Of a DNA stretch of 24,038 bases, positions 16,937 to 24,038 are shown piece after piece. Made by a program: the position numbers and the translations under genes. The stretch comes from Pseudopedobacter saltans (GTDB lineage Bacteria > Bacteroidota > Bacteroidia > Chitinophagales > Chitinophagaceae). Location of the stretch: positions 1-24,038 of the forward strand of contig QFOI01000010.1 of the NCBI GenBank assembly GCA_003241175.1, read 5' to 3'. Numbering within the stretch: the stretch's first letter is position 1; each line of letters opens with the position of its first letter. The notes under the pieces are model-generated. The model was not told where the DNA came from. It did no database searches and was given only the letters and a program-made list of their open reading frames with translations.

Positions 16937-18247
16937 ATGGGAAATATGAAAGAAAAATTTCGGTCCAAGGCAGAGGCAAAAGCCGCAGAGATCAAGGCAT
17001 TCTTAAAAGAAAGTGGTTCGCTAAAATTGGAAGAAACTCAGGTGAGCCAGGTATTTCAGGGAATGCGCGGTATGACAGGATTAGTATATGAAACAAGTCT
17101 ATTAGATCCTAATGAAGGTATTCGTTTTAGAGGTTATAGTATCCCGGAGTTAAGAGAAAAACTACCTACCATAGATGGAGGTACAGAGCCATTACCTGAA
17201 GGTATATTTTCGCTTATGTTACTTGGCGAATTGCCAACGAAAGAAGAGGTCGCCGAGCTTTCTCAATTGATAAAAGATCGTAAAAAAGTTCCTGCACACG
17301 TTTTTGCAGCAATAGATGCATTGCCAGTGTCAGCGCACCCAATGACACAATTTGTAATTGGTATCATGGCGTTGCAGACCGAAAGCAAATTTGCAAAAGC
17401 CTACAATGAAGGTATCAACAAAAAAGATTATTGGGACTATGCGTTTGAAGATTCATTAGACCTTATTGCAAAATTACCTCGCATTGCAGCCTATATTTAC
17501 AGAAGAAAATACAAAAACAACGAACAAATCGAATCTGATCCTAATCTGGACTGGGCAGGAGATTTGGCACACATGTTAGGTTATAGTGATAATGGTTTCC
17601 AAGAGTTGATGCGTCTATACATGACAATACATTCTGATCATGAAGGTGGTAATGTATCAGCACATACGACTCATTTGGTAGGCTCTGCCTTGAGTGATCC
17701 TTATTTGAGTTTTGCTGCTGGGATGAATGGTTTGGCTGGTCCATTGCACGGTTTGGCTAATCAGGAAGTAATCAAGTGGGTGTTTGAAATGCAAGAATCA
17801 ATTGGTACGGATGATCCAACCAAAGAGCAGATTTCCTCTTATGTAAAAGAAACGCTTGCTAATGGAAAAGTAGTTCCGGGTTATGGGCACGCTGTTTTAC
17901 GTATCACAGATCCTCGCTTCACTGCACAGCAGAAATTTGCAGAAAATCATATGCCAGATGACAAACTTGTCAATACTATCTGGAAAATATACGAAGTTGT
18001 ACCTCCAATATTGGAAGCAACTGGCAAGGTAAAAAATCCATGGCCAAACGTAGATGCACATAGTGGTGCTTTACTGGTACACTATGGCATGAAAGAATAT
18101 GAATTCTACACGGTTTTGTTTGGAGTAAGTCGTTCTTTAGGTGTTTTGGCAAGTTTGATTTGGAGTCGTGCATTAGGCTTCTCGTTAGAAAGACCAAAAT
18201 CCATTACAAGCGAAGCTATCATGGCAGAAGTTGTAGCAAGTAAATAA
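16937..18247 (+). CDS. gltA: citrate synthase, eukaryotic (mitochondrial) type
   Basis: 436 residues. It condenses oxaloacetate and acetyl-CoA to citrate, the entry step of the TCA cycle. The catalytic residues are all present: His271 (GPLHGLANQE), His318 (GYGHAVLR) and Asp373 (NVDAHSG), with oxaloacetate-binding His235 (SDHEGGN), Arg322, Arg399 (GVSRSLG) and Arg419. It resembles mitochondrial citrate synthase far more than the hexameric E. coli type: long stretches such as TIHSDHEGGNVSAHT, LVGSALSDPYLSFAA, KNPWPNVDAHSG, YTVLFGVSR and LIWSRALGF match the pig enzyme as I remember it almost residue for residue. The expected form is a dimer without NADH allostery (inference). No mitochondrial-type presequence is present; the N-terminus (MGNMKEKFRSKAEAKAAEIK) is a charged helix. 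ATG 16937 is chosen; ATG 16946 is possible. A single-gene unit ending in a hairpin. Confidence 0.96.
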   Translation: MGNMKEKFRSKAEAKAAEIKAFLKESGSLKLEETQVSQVFQGMRGMTGLVYETSLLDPNEGIRFRGYSIPELREKLPTIDGGTEPLPEGIFSLMLLGELPTKEEVAELSQLIKDRKKVPAHVFAAIDALPVSAHPMTQFVIGIMALQTESKFAKAYNEGINKKDYWDYAFEDSLDLIAKLPRIAAYIYRRKYKNNEQIESDPNLDWAGDLAHMLGYSDNGFQELMRLYMTIHSDHEGGNVSAHTTHLVGSALSDPYLSFAAGMNGLAGPLHGLANQEVIKWVFEMQESIGTDDPTKEQISSYVKETLANGKVVPGYGHAVLRITDPRFTAQQKFAENHMPDDKLVNTIWKIYEVVPPILEATGKVKNPWPNVDAHSGALLVHYGMKEYEFYTVLFGVSRSLGVLASLIWSRALGFSLERPKSITSEAIMAEVVASK

Positions 18248-18269
18248 TAGTTAAAGCATTTATTATACA

Positions 18270-18300
18270 AATAAAGGTGACCTAAATGGTCACCTTTATT
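18270..18300. terminator. terminator after citrate synthase
   Basis: A perfect 13-base-pair inverted repeat (18270-18282 and 18288-18300, core AAAGGTGACC) with loop TAAAT, 22 bases after the citrate synthase stop. The 3' flank on the plus strand is T-rich. It also lies between the convergent citrate synthase and TraB-family genes and may stop transcripts from both sides, although it is 107 bases from the latter's stop. Confidence 0.85.
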
Positions 18301-18407
18301 TATTGTATATGTGGTAGATTCTCTTACTTCCATCTATCTTAATATGGCTATTTCCAGCCCATTGATTTTCCATAAATGTTTTTATTTAACCTTGGTTAAT
18401 TTGCTAG

Positions 18408-19256
18408 CTAGTAAACGGGCGTTACCCGATATCCTTGCTTTTTCAAAAGAGAAAGTATTCCTTTTTCTCCTCCTAAATGACCAGCACCAACAGCAAAAAA
18501 AGTCGCTTTGCTATGTATCATCTTTTCCATCTTAGGAATCCAGTCTTTATTTCGGTTGTCCACTAATTCCGATAGATTGAATCCGGACATATCTTGGCTA
18601 TTCATAAATTTATACAGACTATTGATATCCTGTTTTTTGTAAAACGTAACCATGTCTCTAAATAATTTTCGGTTTGCTATGGGATTGCGTATGATATTGA
18701 ATGCATAGGCCGCAATTGAATCTTGGTTTTGGTGATCGATATAACTCATCTGTTGCTGAAGTGTCTCTAGCCCAATCAATGCTTTATCGTCTTTTTTGGC
18801 AATTTTCATAAGTTCTGTTTCGCATGCTGTCGTTTCTACTCCATAACCAGCATTGATATACATAAGCATGGACAATAGTCCAAAGGGTTTTGATTTTTCA
18901 AAAAATGTTATGGGGAAATGAACACTATCGAAATATCTTGATAACGTGTCATATTGTGTAGTTTTATAAAAATCTTTCAATGTTTTACCCTCGGGCAACT
19001 GTATATATTTCTGGTATTCACTGGTTGTACTGCTGTCAAATGGAAGCTCCAAACATAGTTGCTGGCTATTTTCCATAGCACGCTCCATCGTTGGGGTCCA
19101 AATAAAATCCTTTTTTGAAATGATATGAACTGTTCCTGTCAAGTAAGATGATTGTTTTAAACCATTGCCCGAGATCTTCCAGAAAATAGAATTTTGAGCA
19201 GATAATTTTATAGAAACGGTTATAAACAAAAGAAGTATTGATAGTGTTTTTTTCAT
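18408..19256 (-). CDS. secreted TraB/GumN family protein
   Basis: 282 residues. A signal peptide (MKKTLSILLLFITVSIKLSA, cleavage likely near residue 20) is followed directly by a TraB/GumN domain: SIFWKISGNGLKQSSYLTGTVHI, with the first GxxH motif at Gly41-His44, a conserved Glu in LCLELPF (Glu70), IGLET (161-165), RNKDW (235-239), and the second GxxH motif at Gly257-His260 in FFAVGAGHLGG. These paired GxxH motifs define the TraB/Tiki/EreA-type superfamily, in which the animal Tiki proteins are metal-dependent proteases. Bacterial GumN-like members remain largely uncharacterised. Length (260-300) is normal and no motif is missing, so an active periplasmic or surface hydrolase is plausible but unproven. 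Divergent from the DUF4197 gene across 121 bases. Confidence 0.88.
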   Translation of the reverse strand: MKKTLSILLLFITVSIKLSAQNSIFWKISGNGLKQSSYLTGTVHIISKKDFIWTPTMERAMENSQQLCLELPFDSSTTSEYQKYIQLPEGKTLKDFYKTTQYDTLSRYFDSVHFPITFFEKSKPFGLLSMLMYINAGYGVETTACETELMKIAKKDDKALIGLETLQQQMSYIDHQNQDSIAAYAFNIIRNPIANRKLFRDMVTFYKKQDINSLYKFMNSQDMSGFNLSELVDNRNKDWIPKMEKMIHSKATFFAVGAGHLGGEKGILSLLKKQGYRVTPVY

Positions 19257-19377
19257 GATTTTATATATCCAGATTTAACCTACAAAATAAGTTTTTATCG
19301 TTTAAGTTGTGCACATTTTTATTTCTTTTACGAGAACGGCAAGTTTATTGTACTTTGTTTCCGAAAATAATGATATC

Positions 19378-20079
19378 ATGCGAAAAATACTTTTACTCTC
19401 TTTTAGTGTATTGTGCTTGGGAAGCCAATTTACAAAAGCACAAAACCTTGGCTCTTTATTAAAAACAGTAACTAGTAAAACTTCTTCCAAAAGTACCAAT
19501 AACAACTTGACAGAATCGGAAGCCAATTCCGGTGTAAAGGAACTGTTGTCCACGGGTTTGGTCAATAGTGTTACCGCTTTAAACAAAACAGATGCATTTT
19601 GGAAAAGTGCTTACAAGATCCTTTTACCCGAACCGTTACATACGGCGGATGGCGTATTGCGTAAATTGAACATGGGTGGTGTTGCGGATTCTGCGGAGTT
19701 ACGTATGAACCGTGCTGCGGAACAAGCGGTTGGTTTTGCAAAACCTATTTTCGTCAATGCCATCAAACAAATGACCTTGACGGATGCTATTAAACTAGTA
19801 AATGGTGGCAACAATTCGATTACAGATTTTTTTAGAGCCAAAACGCACGACACTTTAGTCAATGCATTTATGCCAACTATACAAACCGAATTAAATAAGA
19901 ACAAAGCGACGTCTTCCTATTCCCAACTTGTAACTAAATATAATGCAGTTCCTTTTGTGAAAAAAGCAAATCCTGATTTGTCTAGTTACGTGGCGGGTAA
20001 AGCTGTGGATGCACTGTTTGACCAAATTTCGGTACAGGAAAAAAAACATAAGAACGAATCCAGCAGCACAGACAACTAG
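19378..20079 (+). CDS. DUF4197 domain-containing exported protein
   Basis: 233 residues from ATG 19378, chosen because it yields a clean signal peptide (MRKILLLSFSVLCLGSQFTKAQ); the upstream in-frame extension has no such feature. After a short Ser/Thr/Asn linker (TVTSKTSSKSTNNN) the DUF4197 body runs to residue about 220: LTESEANSGVKELLSTGLVNSV, FWKSAYKILLPEPL, AELRMNRAAEQAV, LTDAIKLVNGGNNSITDFFRAKT and ANPDLSSYVAGKAVDALFDQI. The domain is all-helical and of unknown function, usually periplasmic or lipid-anchored; I see no lipobox Cys here. The tail is charged and polar (QEKKHKNESSSTDN). Divergent from the TraB-family gene and convergent with the T9SS cargo gene, separated from it by a long hairpin. 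Confidence 0.88.
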   Translation: MRKILLLSFSVLCLGSQFTKAQNLGSLLKTVTSKTSSKSTNNNLTESEANSGVKELLSTGLVNSVTALNKTDAFWKSAYKILLPEPLHTADGVLRKLNMGGVADSAELRMNRAAEQAVGFAKPIFVNAIKQMTLTDAIKLVNGGNNSITDFFRAKTHDTLVNAFMPTIQTELNKNKATSSYSQLVTKYNAVPFVKKANPDLSSYVAGKAVDALFDQISVQEKKHKNESSSTDN

Positions 20080-20133
20080 CATATTGAAGTCTGTTTTTGG
20101 TGGAGGTTCCAAATAAGTTTGAGAAGAAAAATA

Positions 20134-20173
20134 CATGAACGGTGCAAACAATAAGTTGTTTGCACCGTTCATG
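20134..20173. terminator. terminator between DUF4197 and T9SS cargo genes
   Basis: A perfect 17-base-pair inverted repeat (20134-20150 and 20157-20173, core AACGGTGCAAAC) with loop ATAAGT. On the minus strand the stem is followed by TATTTTTCTTCTC, making it a good terminator for the cargo gene that ends at 20201. The plus-strand flank has only a short T run, so its effect on the DUF4197 transcript is less certain. Confidence 0.82.
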
Positions 20174-20200
20174 TTTGGAGAGAAAAGTATTGAAACACAA

Positions 20201-22810
20201 TTAACGAATAAGCGTTATCGTTCCTCGTTTCTCTATTTTTTTGTTGTTCACATCGATACCTATTGTATGGTAGATGTAGGTAGTTCCTGATGAAGCCGGC
20301 TTCCCATTCACAAAACCGTTCCACCCATTGTTCTGGTTCTCTGTATGAAAAACGAGTTGTCCCCATCTATCGAAAATATTCAAAAATTTAAACTCTTTGA
20401 TACCTGCCAATATAGGACGAATCCTATCATTTTTTCCGTCATTGTTGGGCGTAAATGCTGATGGTATATAGATGTCAGCATTTTTTTGAAAAATATGGAC
20501 AGTAATGTTTTGTCGTGCAATACAGCCAAATTCATCTTCCATTGTTAAAAAATACTGCTGGTACGGGACGCCTTTTGCGATATTGACAGTCGGATTACTT
20601 GTATCGGTGCTATTGAGATATATCGCTGGTTGCCACTGATAAGTATATTTTCTTGTGGGAAAATCTGTTTTCGGATTCAGTAATAATGGTTCGTATATAG
20701 CGATAATGGTGTCTTTTGTCAATGATGCTTTGAATCCCTTGACTAGTCTGACTGTTATTGTATCTTGTACATGTTTGGCACAATAACTATTACGGTCATA
20801 TGCATCAATGATATAAGTAGTGTTTTTCTGCGGTGATGGGAGATACAAACTGCTTTCTTTTGTATTGGTTGGTTTCCACAGAAAATCGGTACTTGTACCT
20901 GTCGTTTCTAAATTGATACTGTTTCCTATGCAAATAGAGGTGTCGCTCGTGGCAAACTGTATTGTTGGATACGGTGCAGCAAATAAATTAATATCTTTTT
21001 CGACAATACAATGCTGTCCATATTGCACAGCAAGGTGAAATAAATTAGAACCTGTTACTTTAATACTAGGTTCTTTTATAGTATAATCCGTCAATTGATC
21101 CTCACCTTGCAAAGATGTCCATTGAAATCTGTTGGCTTGCGTAGCTACATTGAACTTCGCGGAATCACCGAAACATTCGTATAGATTGTCAGCTACTAGA
21201 TTGAGTTGCCCCAACATATTGACCTGTACCTTGGCGGTCTCCTTACAATCGCCATTCTGAGCTATCAGTTCAAATGTTGTATTGACCTTAGGGAAGACTA
21301 AAGGTTGTGAAATATTTGCGTCACTAATACTGTTATTTGTGGACGGAGACCAAGTAAAAGATTGAGCAACATCCGCATTGGCGAGTAAACGTATAGTGTC
21401 TTGGTCACAAATGGTGGAGTCGGAAAATACAGTTGTAAGGTTAACTTTATCGAAAATTGTTACGGATTTCGTTAGGCTATCTTGGCATCCTTTACTATTA
21501 CTGACAATTAATTTTACATCATATTTGCCAATTTTGTCAAATGTGTGTTGAGGTGATTGCTCCTGGCTTGATTTGTTGTCTCCAAAATCCCAGTTCCAAC
21601 TATTTACGAAACCATTTTTGGTAACAGTCTTGTCATTAAAATCACTACTTTTTTCGATACAATTGTTTTCCATTTCAAATTCGGGGAAAAAACCTGGATA
21701 AACCTTTACCTCAGCAGTAGTTGAATCTGTGCAATCCAAAGATGAGGCCGTTTTTAATTTCAGTGTATAGGTTCCTGTATCAGAATAAGTAAAAGTTGGT
21801 GAAGCTTCTGTTGAAGTGTTATAGGCTTGTGTACTATCTCCAAAATTCCATAAATAAGAAGCATTACTAAGTCCTGCTACCCGATTTTTGAACTTAAAGG
21901 TTTTGTCGACGCAATTAATATAACTTGGTTCTAAATAAGCAGCCAATAAATTACAGTTGGAGACATTTATCTGCAATTCTTTTTTGGTTGTATTGATAAG
22001 TACGCCTTTTCTCCATTCCTGAGCATATACAGCAACGACATATTCTCCGACTGTAGCTGGGGCAATACCAGATATAATCCCTGTTTTTGGATCGATTGCG
22101 ACTTCTGGTCCCATTGGAAACTTTCCTGAATAAGGAGCTATATAGTTTAATGGTAAATATGGAGGAGGACTAGTATATGCAGATCCATTTAGCCCATTGT
22201 CAAAATAATAGCTCAAAGAATCTCCATCAGGATCAGATGCAGAAAATACAATGTCGAATTTAGAATTGTAACAAACCACAGAAGTATCTCTAAAGCCAAA
22301 CTGTGGGCTACTGTTTGCATGATAGTCTTTGTTAGGGTCATCATTGCTTCCAGGTATAATAGCATACAAGGTCATCCCTGCATCGTCTGAACGATTGATA
22401 TTAACAATTCCTCCAATACGTGCATACGATTGTGCAGCTATTATATATCCATTTGGGTTATTTTTTAACTTAAAAAAAACTTTGTGGCTCCATATGTTGT
22501 AACACATGTATGGTGGATTGATGATACAATGGTTAAATGACTTTTTGGTTGTTTGTTCGATTGCAGTGGGGAGAAGTGTGATTGAATTTATCTCTGAATT
22601 TGTTTTTAAGTCGTAAACAGAAATAGTTAAAGAGTTTGGATAAGAAAAATTGCAATTAGAATATATATATGCATCAATTTGATATTCCGAAGAATCATTT
22701 GTAGCATTAGATCTAAGGTATTGGTAACCAATCCATCCACCTTTAATATGAGTAGCTAAAACAGGAAATGACAAAATTACTAAGACAAACAGTAGCGCTA
22801 TTTTCTTCAT
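20201..22810 (-). CDS. PKD-domain surface protein with T9SS type B sorting domain
   Basis: 869 residues from ATG 22810, where a signal peptide begins (MKKIALLFVLVILSFPVLAT); upstream in-frame codons add only 12 residues without a role. Order of domains: an N-terminal beta-rich region starting HIKGGWIGYQYL (about 20-170), an Ig/cadherin-like region with SASDPDGDSLSYYF and IDPKTGIISGIAPATVGEYV (about 180-285), two PKD domains (about 293-372 with YLWNFGD, 374-455 with WNWDFGD), three or so further Ig-like modules with paired cysteines (about 456-775), and the gliding-motility-associated/type B sorting domain at 780-869 (IPSAFTPNNDGKNDRIRP, FDRWGQLVF, GWNGFVNGKPASSGTTYIY). Such proteins cross the outer membrane through the SprA translocon and stay on the surface or are released. 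It is likely structural or adhesive; no catalytic motif is visible. Confidence 0.94.
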   Translation of the reverse strand: MKKIALLFVLVILSFPVLATHIKGGWIGYQYLRSNATNDSSEYQIDAYIYSNCNFSYPNSLTISVYDLKTNSEINSITLLPTAIEQTTKKSFNHCIINPPYMCYNIWSHKVFFKLKNNPNGYIIAAQSYARIGGIVNINRSDDAGMTLYAIIPGSNDDPNKDYHANSSPQFGFRDTSVVCYNSKFDIVFSASDPDGDSLSYYFDNGLNGSAYTSPPPYLPLNYIAPYSGKFPMGPEVAIDPKTGIISGIAPATVGEYVVAVYAQEWRKGVLINTTKKELQINVSNCNLLAAYLEPSYINCVDKTFKFKNRVAGLSNASYLWNFGDSTQAYNTSTEASPTFTYSDTGTYTLKLKTASSLDCTDSTTAEVKVYPGFFPEFEMENNCIEKSSDFNDKTVTKNGFVNSWNWDFGDNKSSQEQSPQHTFDKIGKYDVKLIVSNSKGCQDSLTKSVTIFDKVNLTTVFSDSTICDQDTIRLLANADVAQSFTWSPSTNNSISDANISQPLVFPKVNTTFELIAQNGDCKETAKVQVNMLGQLNLVADNLYECFGDSAKFNVATQANRFQWTSLQGEDQLTDYTIKEPSIKVTGSNLFHLAVQYGQHCIVEKDINLFAAPYPTIQFATSDTSICIGNSINLETTGTSTDFLWKPTNTKESSLYLPSPQKNTTYIIDAYDRNSYCAKHVQDTITVRLVKGFKASLTKDTIIAIYEPLLLNPKTDFPTRKYTYQWQPAIYLNSTDTSNPTVNIAKGVPYQQYFLTMEDEFGCIARQNITVHIFQKNADIYIPSAFTPNNDGKNDRIRPILAGIKEFKFLNIFDRWGQLVFHTENQNNGWNGFVNGKPASSGTTYIYHTIGIDVNNKKIEKRGTITLIR

Positions 22811-22920
22811 AAAAACACGTATGCAAAAATTAGTTTCGGCCGACAATATACATGATTATTTTTGTACAAAAGTTGAAGCACTAAATATTCAGAAAAGACA
22901 ATTTTTAAATTGCTAAAAAA

Positions 22921-22967
22921 AGTCCAAGCTTTCAGTCGTGCTTACTTCGATACTGAAAACTTGGACT
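22921..22967 (-). terminator. rho-independent terminator after pgl
   Basis: A 16-base inverted repeat (arms 22921-22936 and 22952-22967, AGTCCAAG...CTTGGACT outside) with one G-T pair and a 15-base loop. On the minus strand the stem is followed directly by TTTTTTT. It lies 17 bases after the pgl stop and ends that transcript before the region upstream of the T9SS cargo gene. Confidence 0.88.
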
Positions 22968-22984
22968 ATACAAAAAGTTACTTC

Positions 22985-23719
22985 TTATTTCAAACCTTCG
23001 GCAGCGGCTTCGTCAATGAAAAAATGAAGTTCACCAGGATTTGGTTTGATGATTTGCGATGGATAAAGGTCAGGGTTGTATGCACCTTTCAAAACTTCAT
23101 GCAATGCGTGTACCTTCTTTTCTCCAGACACCAAAAAAGCCACTTGCGCAGCGTGGTTAGCAACTGGATGTGTCAATGTAATACGATACATATCTTGTGC
23201 TTCCAACCAAAAACTGTCTACCCATTTAGCTGTTTCATGGATAATTGGCTGTCCAGGAAATAAGGATAATGTGTGTCCGTCATCTCCCATTCCCAAAATG
23301 ACTAAGTCCAATCCTGTCTCTTTTCCTTCAAAATAGCTTTTCAACAATTTTTCGTATTCGATGGCGGAATCAACAGGTGTAATTCCTTCCGTTTGATAAA
23401 AGTGGATATGTTCTTTGGGGACGAGGACATGGTTAAGCATGGTTTCGTAAGCCATTTTGGCGTTGCTTCTGTCATCTGTTTCGGGAACGAAACGCTCGTC
23501 ACCCATAAAGAAAATCCATTTTGCCCAATCAATACGACTAAAAAATGGTTCTTTGACCAATAGTTCGTGCAACAATTTTGGCGTGCTACCACCAGAAAGT
23601 GCAATAGTGAAATTGTCTTTTTTAGTTAAAACTTCCTCCGCATAATCGACTAACCAATTAGCGAAATCCAAGCTAAGTGCATTGATGTCTTTGGATACAT
23701 GTATGTTACTCATAACCAT
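22985..23719 (-). CDS. pgl: 6-phosphogluconolactonase
   Basis: 244 residues from ATG 23719 (MVMSNIHV); ATG 23713 (MSNIHV) is equally possible. This DevB/SOL-type enzyme hydrolyses 6-phosphogluconolactone, the second step of the oxidative pentose phosphate pathway, in the cytoplasm. Family motifs are in order: FTIALSGGSTPKLLHELL (38-54), phosphate-binding and substrate region FFMGDERFVPETDDRSNAKMA (70-90), and the catalytic segment ILGMGDDGHTLSLFPG (141-156) with His149. Length is in the usual range (220-260). It follows the glucose-6-phosphate dehydrogenase gene on the same strand with an 85-base gap that contains a terminator-like hairpin, and is itself closed by a second hairpin. Pathway order and gene order agree. 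Confidence 0.96.
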   Translation of the reverse strand: MVMSNIHVSKDINALSLDFANWLVDYAEEVLTKKDNFTIALSGGSTPKLLHELLVKEPFFSRIDWAKWIFFMGDERFVPETDDRSNAKMAYETMLNHVLVPKEHIHFYQTEGITPVDSAIEYEKLLKSYFEGKETGLDLVILGMGDDGHTLSLFPGQPIIHETAKWVDSFWLEAQDMYRITLTHPVANHAAQVAFLVSGEKKVHALHEVLKGAYNPDLYPSQIIKPNPGELHFFIDEAAAEGLK

Positions 23720-23740
23720 TGCTTTTTAATTATTTGAAAA

Positions 23741-23777
23741 AATCCCCTGTCTAACTTATAGTCATGTACAGGGGATT
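23741..23777 (-). terminator. terminator-like hairpin between zwf and pgl
   Basis: AATCCCCTGT at 23741-23750 is an exact inverted match to ACAGGGGATT at 23768-23777, a 10-base-pair stem with 17-base loop. On the minus strand it is followed by a run of six T's (counting the two that close the stem), the form of a rho-independent terminator. It ends 21 bases before the pgl ATG at 23719. Confidence 0.75.
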
Positions 23778-23804
23778 GATGATTATCTCTTTGAAAAACT
23801 AATG

Positions 23805-24038
23805 TTATTTCTTTGCTGGTTTAATCTGTGGATTGACCCAAGAGCGACCATCTTTTGCAATCAAAGCATCCGCTTCTTCTGGACCCCAACTTCCTGGAAC
23901 ATAGTTAGGGAAATCCAATGGCTTGCGTGATTGCCAAGTTTCCAAAATAGGCATGATCACTTTCCAAGCTATTTCTACTTGGTCGTCACGCATATACTGT
24001 GTGGAGTTGCCTGTCATTGCATCAAACAACAACGTTTC
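23805..24038 (-). CDS. zwf: glucose-6-phosphate 1-dehydrogenase (C-terminal end)
   Basis: The last 77 residues are visible; the gene runs off the right edge and the frame stays open to base 24038. Zwf oxidises glucose-6-phosphate to 6-phosphogluconolactone with NADP+, the first step of the oxidative pentose phosphate pathway. The fragment ETLLFDAMTGNSTQYMRDDQVEIAWKV..., followed by ETWQ, PNYVPGSWGPEEADALIAKDGRSWVNP, is the classic G6PDH C-terminus (E. coli has a similar LLDVM.G....F.R.DEVE.AW run and a final GSWGP-type loop). Only the C-terminal part of the catalytic/structural domain is seen, so the cofactor site and active-site His cannot be checked. Its downstream neighbour pgl carries out the next step. 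Confidence 0.94.
   Translation of the reverse strand, partial: ETLLFDAMTGNSTQYMRDDQVEIAWKVIMPILETWQSRKPLDFPNYVPGSWGPEEADALIAKDGRSWVNPQIKPAKK

Noticed and set aside
1..24038. CRISPR arrays, tRNA or rRNA genes, insertion sequences, toxin-antitoxin or defence genes
   Set aside because: Reading both strands gave no regularly spaced repeats, no tRNA-like folds, no transposase or nuclease motifs, and almost all bases are accounted for by housekeeping or envelope genes.

Overview
The window reads as ordinary chromosomal DNA of a Bacteroidota bacterium, probably of the Chitinophagaceae/Sphingobacteriia type; the family-level guess is inference. The evidence is a full-length SprA (the type IX secretion/gliding translocon), a PKD-domain surface protein ending in a type B T9SS sorting domain, a Bacteroidota-style TamB protein, AT-rich intergenic DNA, and upstream elements of the Bacteroidota form TAnnTTTG. 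I see no rRNA, tRNA, transposase, phage, CRISPR or plasmid genes. No stretch longer than about 300 bases lacks a gene; the longest gap is 207 bases, before citrate synthase.

Layout. 1-2318 (-): N-terminal part of a TamB/AsmA-like envelope protein, running off the left edge. 2381-3645 (-): a four-gene run of small membrane or membrane-associated proteins (YtxH, holin-X/YqjE-like, an unrecognised 128-residue protein, and a 48-residue Lmo0937-type miniprotein), recalling the enterobacterial yqjD-yqjE-yqjK stationary-phase operon. 3746-4831 (+): AI-2E family transporter, convergent with fabH (4897-5901, -) across a perfect hairpin. 5985-6940 (-): 3-methyladenine glycosylase I and a DUF4870 membrane protein. 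7044-16729 (+): ruvA, the 7.3-kb sprA, a spermidine-acetyltransferase-like GNAT, and an LptF/LptG permease. 16937-18247 (+): a citrate synthase strikingly like the mitochondrial enzyme. 18408-19256 (-) and 19378-20079 (+): divergent genes for a secreted TraB/GumN protein and a DUF4197 protein. 20201-22810 (-): the T9SS type B cargo protein. 22985-24038 (-): 6-phosphogluconolactonase preceded by the C-terminal end of glucose-6-phosphate dehydrogenase, which runs off the right edge.

How the genes fit together. Much of the window concerns the cell envelope. TamB (outer-membrane assembly or lipid transfer), LptF/G (LPS export) and SprA (protein export across the outer membrane) build it. The PKD/type B protein is the kind of cargo that T9SS exports, and the small YtxH/holin-X cluster is probably stress-related inner-membrane protein. 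The metabolic genes are housekeeping: citrate synthase for TCA cycle entry, zwf-pgl for the oxidative pentose phosphate pathway, fabH for fatty acid initiation. Each of the three convergent gene pairs is separated by a hairpin, and two more hairpins with T-tracts lie around pgl.

I found no clearly undescribed multi-gene system. The best leads are the YqjDEK-like small-protein cluster with its unknown third member, the eukaryotic-type citrate synthase, and the terminator-like hairpin sitting inside the zwf-pgl pair.
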